From: Anaerolineae bacterium
GTDB taxonomy: Bacteria > Chloroflexota > Anaerolineae > JAFGEY01
Direction: 5' to 3'
NCBI GenBank assembly: GCA_016929775.1
Contig: JAFGIE010000259.1
Location: 1-7,263, forward strand
DNA: 7,263 nt
In this document: positions 1 to 4,462 of the stretch, piece by piece
How positions within the stretch are numbered: the first letter of the stretch is position 1
Layout of the letters: each line of letters opens with the position of its first letter
The notes under the pieces: model-generated
The model's database searches: none
What the model was told of the DNA's origin: nothing
What the model saw: the letters and a program-made list of their open reading frames with translations, nothing else
Made by a program: the position numbers and the translations under genes

Positions 1-12
1 ACCACAAAGGCG

Positions 13-41
13 TTGACAGGCGCCTCCGGGTTCGTTATAAT
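13..41 (+). promoter_or_regulatory. Consensus sigma70/SigA promoter
   Basis: The -35 box TTGACA (13-18) and -10 box TATAAT (36-41) both match the housekeeping consensus 6/6, with the optimal 17-bp spacer. The expected transcription start is a purine near position 48. It reads toward the secreted Ig-domain gene whose start codon is at 279, so the transcript has a leader of about 230 nt. Such a perfect promoter is rare and suggests strong, largely constitutive initiation, with any control acting downstream in the leader. Function is inferred from sequence alone. Confidence 0.85.
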
Positions 42-47
42 AGGTAT

Positions 48-278
48 GGGAGACGTGCTGCGTGGAGGGGCCACCCACTGTCTGCCAGATCCACCATCGC
101 GTGGTCTCCGAACTGTCCATGCAGCACCCCGCTTGCCGCTGCCGCCCCCTCGGGCAAGGCCTGACCGGCATCGGCGAGCTGGCGCAGCAGAGCGCACGCA
201 CCGGACGCGGGACAAGTCGGTGCGCCTGCTGCACCCAACCGGACCAGAGTACGAAAGTCGCTGCACAGGAGACGCAAG
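48..278 (+). promoter_or_regulatory. Long structured 5' leader (possible cis-regulatory or small RNA)
   Basis: This non-coding stretch lies between the predicted transcription start and the TTG start at 279. By eye it contains several pairings. GGAGAC (49-54) pairs with GTCTCC (104-109), with further pairing of 60-65 to 94-100 inside. CTTGCC (132-137) pairs with GGCAAG (153-158). A longer arm pairs GCAGCAG (184-190) with CTGCTGC (226-232) and GCACCG (198-203) with CGGTGC (218-223). In addition, CCAACC (235-240) could pair with GGTTGG (281-286), just inside the coding region, leaving the Shine-Dalgarno in the loop. I do not recognise a known riboswitch, 6S, SRP, RNase P or tmRNA core. It could be a regulatory leader, an independent small RNA with read-through, or simply GC-rich sequence that pairs easily. 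Confidence 0.4.
267..272 (+). promoter_or_regulatory. Shine-Dalgarno that fixes a TTG start
   Basis: AGGAGA lies 5' of the TTG codon at 279; AGGAG (267-271) is 7 nt from it. No ATG or GTG in the same frame near this point has comparable support. The encoded product begins with a canonical signal peptide only if this TTG is used. Confidence 0.7.
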
Positions 279-995
279 TTGGTTGGCGGGAGACGGCGAC
301 GAAACGCGGTTGCGTCCTGGGTGAGCGCTGTGCTCGTGCTGCTGCTGGCGGCTCCTGGCGCCACCCACGCGTCTCTTGGAGTGGGGAGCGATCTGGTCCG
401 CCCACGCGCTAGCAGCCAATCCGCCGAGATGCCCACGTTCCAAGCGCGCCTGATCGGGCAGCCGCGTTACCTGGTTCTCCCGCCAGGCGGGCAGGGCGCC
501 TTGGTCTTTGACGTGCAGAACACGGGGACGGTCGCGTGGATGCCCGGAATGGGCCTTGACCTGCCCCTGGCGGGCGGTATGCCCCTCGGCGCTGCGGATC
601 CACAGCTACTAGAGTCCGTGGTCCCGGTCGGGGGTGTGGCGCGGTGGTCGGTGCCGGTCGAGGCTCCGCGGGCGCCCGGCATCTACCGCACCTCGTGGCA
701 GATGGCCCACCAGGGTCAGCCCTTTGGGCCGCTCCTCTCTGGCGCCGTGATCGTCTCCCCCCACGTTCAGGGCCTCGGCGTCGACTATGCCGCCCTCCTT
801 AGCGCGTGGATCGAAGACCTGGGCTACCAGTTCACACTGGGCGTCCGGCGGGCATGGGAGGGCGCGACCGTGCGCCTGGATGCCTGGTTCGGCGAGGGGC
901 CAGCGGGGTTGGGCGACGACCTGGACCGGCTGTGGGGCGAACTGCGGCAGGGGCTGCAAGAGATCGACCTCGGCGCCAGGTGGGGGAGCGAGTAG
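279..995 (+). CDS. Secreted protein with NBR1-type Ig-like domain
   Basis: The 238-residue product starts at a TTG with AGGAG seven bases upstream. Residues 1-31 form a signal peptide: a basic n-region (GGRRRR), a hydrophobic core (about 11-26) and a likely signal peptidase I site after ATHA. There is no lipobox cysteine, so it should be released or held by a partner. Residues about 55-160 match the NBR1-like Ig-like pattern: a beta strand ending FDVQNTGTVAW, then a GGVARWSVPVEAP stretch, a PGIYRTSWQM strand and a closing FG...LSGAVIVSP strand. In bacteria, notably Chloroflexota, such domains occur in exported, often adhesive or carbohydrate-associated proteins; no catalytic residues are visible. 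Residues 165-238 are predicted amphipathic helices rich in Trp, Asp and Arg that I cannot assign. The next gene begins one base after the stop, so the two are surely co-transcribed and perhaps translationally coupled. Confidence 0.85.
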   Translation: MVGGRRRRNAVASWVSAVLVLLLAAPGATHASLGVGSDLVRPRASSQSAEMPTFQARLIGQPRYLVLPPGGQGALVFDVQNTGTVAWMPGMGLDLPLAGGMPLGAADPQLLESVVPVGGVARWSVPVEAPRAPGIYRTSWQMAHQGQPFGPLLSGAVIVSPHVQGLGVDYAALLSAWIEDLGYQFTLGVRRAWEGATVRLDAWFGEGPAGLGDDLDRLWGELRQGLQEIDLGARWGSE

Positions 996-996
996 C

Positions 997-2304
997 ATGC
1001 GACCCCAGATGTGGACGGCGCAGCGCTTGCTCAGTTCAGCGTTGCTGGCATACAACGGGGCTGAGGACGCCGAGGAGATGCGCGAGGCGCTCCTGGCGCT
1101 GCACGCCGCAGTCGCGGAAGCGCTCTCGGCGTATCTCAGCAGCCAGCGCAATGCCCCGCGCAACATCGGGGCGCTCCGTTTTGCGGCGCTCGTCGACGCT
1201 GCCCGCACGCACACGGATCTGTTCCGGGGCGACGAGCGCGCGGCGCGCGTCCTGCTTGCCTTGGACGAGACGCGCACGCGGGTTCAGAACCCAGGGCAAG
1301 ACCCACCTCCGCAAGAGATCGCCCGGCACGCCACGCAGGCGGCGCAGGTGACCCGCCGCATGTGGCCCAGGCTGTTCGACGAGCCCTGCCCGATCGCGCT
1401 CGATCCTGCCAAGGCAACGCCCCTGCCCGAACGTGTGCGCCAAGAAGCCCCTTCGAGCGCAGGAGTAGGATACGGGACGCCCGCTCCCACCGGACGCCTC
1501 GCCTATGGTGCATCCACCGCTGGTTGGGCCGGACAAGCGGCGGCGTCGCCGCGGGCCCAAACGCCTCCGGTCGCGCGGAGGGACGCGCGACCGGGTCCAG
1601 AGGCACCCGCACCGTCCACGGGCGCGCGCGTAGGGCGCGTGCTGAAGGCGCTGTGGGCCGATCCGTCGGGACTGCCGCTCCGGGGGCGTGTGCTGTTCGG
1701 GCGCCTCCTCGCCCTGGTAGGCCTCCTGTACGCGGCACAGGGCTGCCGGCGCGCAGCGCTCAGCACGGCGCGGTGGCCCAGCCCGATCCGCTATGCCAGC
1801 CTTGTCCTGGTCTTCCTCGCCGCGTGTCTGCTTGTTTGGGCGCTGATCGTGGCCTGGCGGGCGCTGTGGCAGCTCAAGCTCAGCCGCCTGGCTGTCATCG
1901 TTGGCGTCGCCTACCTGCTCGTCGTACTCGTCTCGCTGCTCACCTCAGGGCGTTCTATGTCGGTTGGCAGCGCGTGGTGGCTGGTCACGCGCCAATCGGC
2001 CTCGTACGTCGGGCGCCAGGTCGGCGGATTCGTCCGGACGGTGGTCGATACCCCTGCCGCGCTGCGCTTTGCCTACACCGAAAGCCGGCGTCCGCAACGT
2101 CTGGAGGGCCTTGACGTTGGCGATCTCGCTGTGCTCACGCCGGTGCCAGCCAACATCCCCTACCGCGCGCTAACGCCCACCGTCACACCTACGCCCGTCT
2201 TGCCCGAACCAGCGTCCCAGCTCTCGCCGACGCCCGTGGCGCTGCTGTTCCCGACCTCTGCGCCGCCCGCTGCCCTACGCCCGCCGATCTGTCCCGATCC
2301 GTAG
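997..2304 (+). CDS. Three-segment membrane protein with Thr/Pro-rich outer tail, possibly truncated
   Basis: The ATG follows the upstream stop by one base and has GGGGGAG (982-988) as ribosome binding site. The product has 435 residues. Residues 1-130 are a soluble, Ala/Arg-rich alpha-helical region with no recognised fold. Residues about 140-215 are a disordered Pro/Ala linker. Membrane segments lie at about 229-248, 264-287 and 297-316. Arg/Lys before segment 1 and in the short loop WRALWQLKLSR between 2 and 3 place the N terminus inside and the C terminus outside. The outer tail carries an amphipathic stretch (325-360) and a low-complexity Thr/Pro spacer (TPTVTPTP, 393-400), and ends in ICPDP. 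In Chloroflexota proteins a Cys-x-x-Pro motif after such a spacer usually opens an extracellular beta domain, so this TAG may cut a longer protein short. No enzymatic motif was seen. Together with the secreted Ig-domain neighbour it suggests an envelope complex; function unknown. Confidence 0.8.
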   Translation: MRPQMWTAQRLLSSALLAYNGAEDAEEMREALLALHAAVAEALSAYLSSQRNAPRNIGALRFAALVDAARTHTDLFRGDERAARVLLALDETRTRVQNPGQDPPPQEIARHATQAAQVTRRMWPRLFDEPCPIALDPAKATPLPERVRQEAPSSAGVGYGTPAPTGRLAYGASTAGWAGQAAASPRAQTPPVARRDARPGPEAPAPSTGARVGRVLKALWADPSGLPLRGRVLFGRLLALVGLLYAAQGCRRAALSTARWPSPIRYASLVLVFLAACLLVWALIVAWRALWQLKLSRLAVIVGVAYLLVVLVSLLTSGRSMSVGSAWWLVTRQSASYVGRQVGGFVRTVVDTPAALRFAYTESRRPQRLEGLDVGDLAVLTPVPANIPYRALTPTVTPTPVLPEPASQLSPTPVALLFPTSAPPAALRPPICPDP

Positions 2305-2451
2305 GTGCGGCTCAACGCGCCGCGCGTGGACCACGCGATCGCTGCCGCCCTGCAGGGCGAGAGATCGGCCAACGTCGAGCAACGCGACGAGGACATGCTG
2401 CTCCGCTTCCCCTCCTCATGGAATCACCCATCGATCACCCGTGACGGGTGA
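2305..2451 (+). pseudogene. In-frame continuation beyond the TAG of the membrane protein
   Basis: Reading on in the same frame after the TAG gives 48 more codons before a TGA at 2449-2451. The first part reads VRLNAPRVDHAI and then SANVEQRDEDMLLRF. Joined to the preceding ICPDP, this resembles from memory the opening of extracellular domains in Chloroflexota proteins (CPDP-V-I-SP-...-G-SANVE-FDYY-L-F). The stretch could be the remnant of a lost C-terminal domain after a nonsense mutation, a read-through product, or a sequencing error at 2302-2304. Similarity fades after about codon 35. A perfect 14-bp palindrome, CGCCCTGCAGGGCG (2346-2359), lies inside and could form a short hairpin. No other gene is visible in this intergenic stretch. 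Confidence 0.4.
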
Positions 2452-2452
2452 T
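2434..2452 (+). promoter_or_regulatory. 19-bp operator-like dyad
   Basis: ATCACCCGT and ACGGGTGAT form a perfect 9-bp inverted repeat around a single central G (2443). A further direct copy of the half-site, ATCACCC, sits 11 bp upstream (2423-2429), about one helical turn away. The dyad abuts and by two bases overlaps the -35 box of the next promoter. This geometry fits a dimeric DNA-binding regulator with an auxiliary half-site. As RNA it could form a 7-bp hairpin with a 5-nt loop, but no T-run follows, so an intrinsic terminator is less likely. The binding protein is unknown. Confidence 0.55.
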
Positions 2453-2479
2453 GACGCCTGCCTCGCCACGCGCTATACT
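2451..2479 (+). promoter_or_regulatory. Sigma70-type promoter for the small conserved gene
   Basis: The -35 is ATGACG (2451-2456, 4/6) and the -10 is TATACT (2474-2479, 5/6), with a 17-bp spacer. The expected start is near 2486, giving a leader of about 95 nt to the ATG at 2581. The weak -35 overlapping a palindrome suggests regulation by a bound factor. Confidence 0.6.
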
Positions 2480-2580
2480 GTGGGCAGTTCACGGTGGGAA
2501 TTCGCACAGGGGGCGCTGCGTAGGGCCTACACCCCCAGGGCGCGAGGCGTGCCGGACGGGGTGTTGGGAAGAGAGTGGGG

Positions 2581-2841
2581 ATGCTGTACGTTGAGATCCG
2601 GACCAGAGGGCACATCGACGGGCACTGGTCGTCGTGGTTCGAGGATCTGGCGATCGAGCACGGTCCTGGTGGAGAGACGACGTTGACTGGAACCGTCGTC
2701 GATCAGTCCGCCCTGTACGGTCTCTTGGCGCGGCTGCGGGATCTGGGCCTGCCCCTTCTCTCGGTCTACAGCGCCGAGGTCGACCCAGGCCCGAGACAGG
2801 GACAAGCGGGCCCTGAGGAGGGGGAGGCGGGCCCAGGCTGA
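2581..2841 (+). CDS. Small conserved protein of unknown function
   Basis: The 86-residue product has no signal peptide or membrane segment and is probably cytoplasmic. Its core has the pattern Y-EI--GHID--W-SWFEDL-I (3-25), a short beta region GETTLTGTVVDQSALYGLL (31-49), and RLRDLGLPLLSV (51-62). I recognise this as a widespread small-protein family of Actinobacteria, Chloroflexota and relatives, usually annotated only as hypothetical. No function is established that I know of and no catalytic residues are evident. The tail (67-86) is Gly/Pro/Glu-rich, looks disordered, and runs past the point where this family usually ends. I chose the ATG at 2581, with a purine-rich GGGAAGAGAG (2565-2574) upstream; a GTG at 2575 would add two residues. 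The gene has its own promoter and dyad upstream and a hairpin downstream, so it is probably monocistronic. Confidence 0.75.
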   Translation: MLYVEIRTRGHIDGHWSSWFEDLAIEHGPGGETTLTGTVVDQSALYGLLARLRDLGLPLLSVYSAEVDPGPRQGQAGPEEGEAGPG

Positions 2842-2878
2842 GGCCCTGCGCGTGGGCAGGCAGACAGGTCGCGATCAG

Positions 2879-2911
2879 GCGCCCCGGCGGGATTGTCCCC
2901 GTGCGGGGCGC
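2879..2911 (+). terminator. GC-rich hairpin, possible terminator
   Basis: GCGCCCCG (2879-2886) pairs perfectly with CGGGGCGC (2904-2911). Inside, CGGG (2888-2891) pairs with CCCG (2898-2901) around a 6-nt loop. It lies 37 bases after the small gene's stop and before the next promoter, where a terminator is expected. No T-run follows, so it would be a non-canonical terminator or an mRNA 3' stabiliser. The rest of 2842-2990 shows no gene. Confidence 0.35.
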
Positions 2912-2990
2912 GGTTCTGCGATCGGTCCGCCTGTTGGTTGGGGCAAAGCGGCTGCCGACACACAGGCAGTTCCCGGGCGCGGCGTTTCCG

Positions 2991-3019
2991 TTGACCGTTC
3001 GGGGTGGTCGTGCTAGAAT
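2991..3019 (+). promoter_or_regulatory. Strong sigma70-type promoter with extended -10
   Basis: The -35 TTGACC (2991-2996, 5/6) and -10 TAGAAT (3014-3019, 5/6) are 17 bp apart, and a TGC just before the -10 gives the extended TGnTAnAAT form. The expected start is near 3026, with a leader of about 80 nt to the ATG at 3105. It should drive the DinB/transglutaminase gene and probably the polymerase gene behind it. I saw no obvious LexA-type operator on it. Confidence 0.75.
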
Positions 3020-3090
3020 GGGGAAGCGGCGTCGGTATGGGGCGCACTGCCTCACCCCCAGGCCCACAGCCAGGGGACGTGCCCGGCGGC

Positions 3091-3098
3091 GGAGGAGG
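3091..3098 (+). promoter_or_regulatory. Strong Shine-Dalgarno that sets the ATG at 3105
   Basis: GGAGGAGG ends six bases before the ATG. This near-perfect site argues against the frame's much longer upstream extension, which would begin before the promoter and consists of Arg-rich, unconserved residues. Confidence 0.8.
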
Positions 3099-3104
3099 AT
3101 CGCC

Positions 3105-4436
3105 ATGGCGGAAGAGATGACTCGGTCTAGGCTGCTCGACCAGGTGCGGTCTGGGCGGGCGCAGTTCGGCGCCCTGCTCGACGAACTGGACCGGGCGCAC
3201 ATGGGCACGCCCGGCGTGCAGGGCGCGTGGTCGGTCAAAGACATCGTCGCCCACGTGACGGCTTGGGAGGAGCGCATGGTCGCTTGGTTGGGACAGGCTG
3301 CCCACGGGGAGCTGGACCTGCCCGACTGGCGCGGGGTCGACGACATGAACGAGCAGACGTACCAGGAGCGCAAGGACTGGCCCCTGGACGAGGTGATGGC
3401 GACGTTCGCACAGGTGGGCGCGCAGGCGATCGCCGCGATCGAGGCAACGCCCGAGCCGGACCTGTTCGCCCCCGGGCGCTTTGCCGGGCTGGGAGATGGG
3501 GCGTTGTGGCGCCTGGTGGCAGCCAACACGTTCGAGCACTATCCCGCGCACATCCGTGCGGTGCGCACTTGGTTGGCGGACGCGAGCCCCGATCCGCAGG
3601 TGTACTATGCGTGGCCCGGGCCCATGACGGCGCCGAGAGGGTACAGCTGGATGCTGGACGGACTGCCAGATGGGGTGAAAGCGCTGGTTCAGGTCGTGCA
3701 AGGGCTGATGCTGCACATCTTTTGGGCGGAGCGGTATGGGGTGTCGCTCTCGGAAGAACGAAAGGGCGAGGTACAGCTGCGCCAGTTCGCGGCGCAGCTG
3801 GCGCGCATCCGCGCGCTCGACGATCGGCCCCTGACCGAGGTCCGTCCGCCGGAGACGCGGTTGGTCGGCAACTGCCGCGACTTTGCCACGGTGCTCTGCG
3901 CGCTGCTGTGCCACCAAGGGGTGCCCGCGCGCGCACGCTGCGGGTTCGGCGCCTACTTTACGCCGGGATACTATGAGGACCACTGGGTGTGCGAGGTCTG
4001 GAAGGCGGACGAGGGGCGCTGGGCCCTGGTCGACGCACAGCTCGACGCGCTGCAGTGCGAGGTGCTGCAGATCCCGTTCGATCCCCTGGACGTACCCCGC
4101 GACCAGTTTGTCGTTGCAGGCCAAGCGTGGCAGATGTGCCGCCGCGGCGACGCCGACCCACAGCGCTTTGGCATCTTTGACATGCACGGCACGTGGTTCG
4201 TGCGCGGCAACCTGGTCCGCGACATGTTGGCCCTGAACAAGGTCGAGATCCTGCCCTGGGACGGTGGGTTTGGGTTCCTGGCGGAGGGCGAACCTAGGGA
4301 TGCGGTCGCCGACGAAAGGACGATGGACCACCTGGCGATCCTGACGACGGGCGGCGACGCGACCTTTGGCGAGGTGCGCGCGCTGTACGCCCAGGACGCA
4401 CGGCTGCGCGTCCCGGTCGCGTGGACCGCGCGCTGA
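3105..4436 (+). CDS. DinB-like / transglutaminase-like fusion protein
   Basis: The 443-residue cytoplasmic protein carries two domains. Residues 1-157 are a DinB-like four-helix bundle, closest in style to the ClbS/DfsB group: WSVKDIVAHVTAWEERM (42-58), a W-----D-MNEQTYQ segment (75-87) and NTFEHYPAHIRAVRTWL (141-157). H50, H145 and H149 sit where DinB-fold proteins bind metal. Residues about 165-435 are a transglutaminase-like domain: a PGPMTAPRGYSWMLDGLP opening, LVGNCRDFATVLCALL with likely nucleophile C257, EDHWVCEVW with H293, and LVDAQLDA with D310, giving an intact Cys-His-Asp triad. Proteins of this second type usually occur alone, at about 280 residues; the substrate is unknown and could be a protein amide or peptide bond. 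ClbS-type relatives protect DNA from a genotoxin, but that role is not shown here. The ATG is set by GGAGGAGG. The DNA polymerase gene follows closely or overlaps slightly, so co-transcription is likely. Confidence 0.85.
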   Translation: MAEEMTRSRLLDQVRSGRAQFGALLDELDRAHMGTPGVQGAWSVKDIVAHVTAWEERMVAWLGQAAHGELDLPDWRGVDDMNEQTYQERKDWPLDEVMATFAQVGAQAIAAIEATPEPDLFAPGRFAGLGDGALWRLVAANTFEHYPAHIRAVRTWLADASPDPQVYYAWPGPMTAPRGYSWMLDGLPDGVKALVQVVQGLMLHIFWAERYGVSLSEERKGEVQLRQFAAQLARIRALDDRPLTEVRPPETRLVGNCRDFATVLCALLCHQGVPARARCGFGAYFTPGYYEDHWVCEVWKADEGRWALVDAQLDALQCEVLQIPFDPLDVPRDQFVVAGQAWQMCRRGDADPQRFGIFDMHGTWFVRGNLVRDMLALNKVEILPWDGGFGFLAEGEPRDAVADERTMDHLAILTTGGDATFGEVRALYAQDARLRVPVAWTAR

Positions 4437-4462
4437 TCGCACGCGCCGAAGGGCCTGAGCCC

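Noticed and set aside
48..278. 6S RNA, SRP RNA, RNase P RNA or tmRNA
   Set aside because: None of the conserved cores was found (for example GGAAGGAAGCAGC of SRP RNA or GAGGAAAGTCC of RNase P RNA). Only generic stem-loops can be supported.
62..412. Plus-strand frame starting with GTG in the leader
   Set aside because: No ribosome binding site, Cys/Arg/Gln-rich composition, no motif, and it overlaps the well-supported signal-peptide gene in another frame.
2335..2342. GCGATCGC palindrome, as in HIP1-type repeats
   Set aside because: The octamer also occurs inside the coding region near 3427. In GC-rich DNA isolated copies are expected and carry no clear meaning.
2434..2452. Intrinsic terminator of the envelope operon
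   Set aside because: The dyad could form a hairpin but is followed by GACGCC rather than a T-run and overlaps a promoter -35, so an operator is the better reading.
2901..3104. N-terminal extension of the DinB/transglutaminase frame
   Set aside because: It would start upstream of the promoter at 2991-3019, its residues are Arg-rich and unconserved in style, and the strong GGAGGAGG site points to the ATG at 3105.
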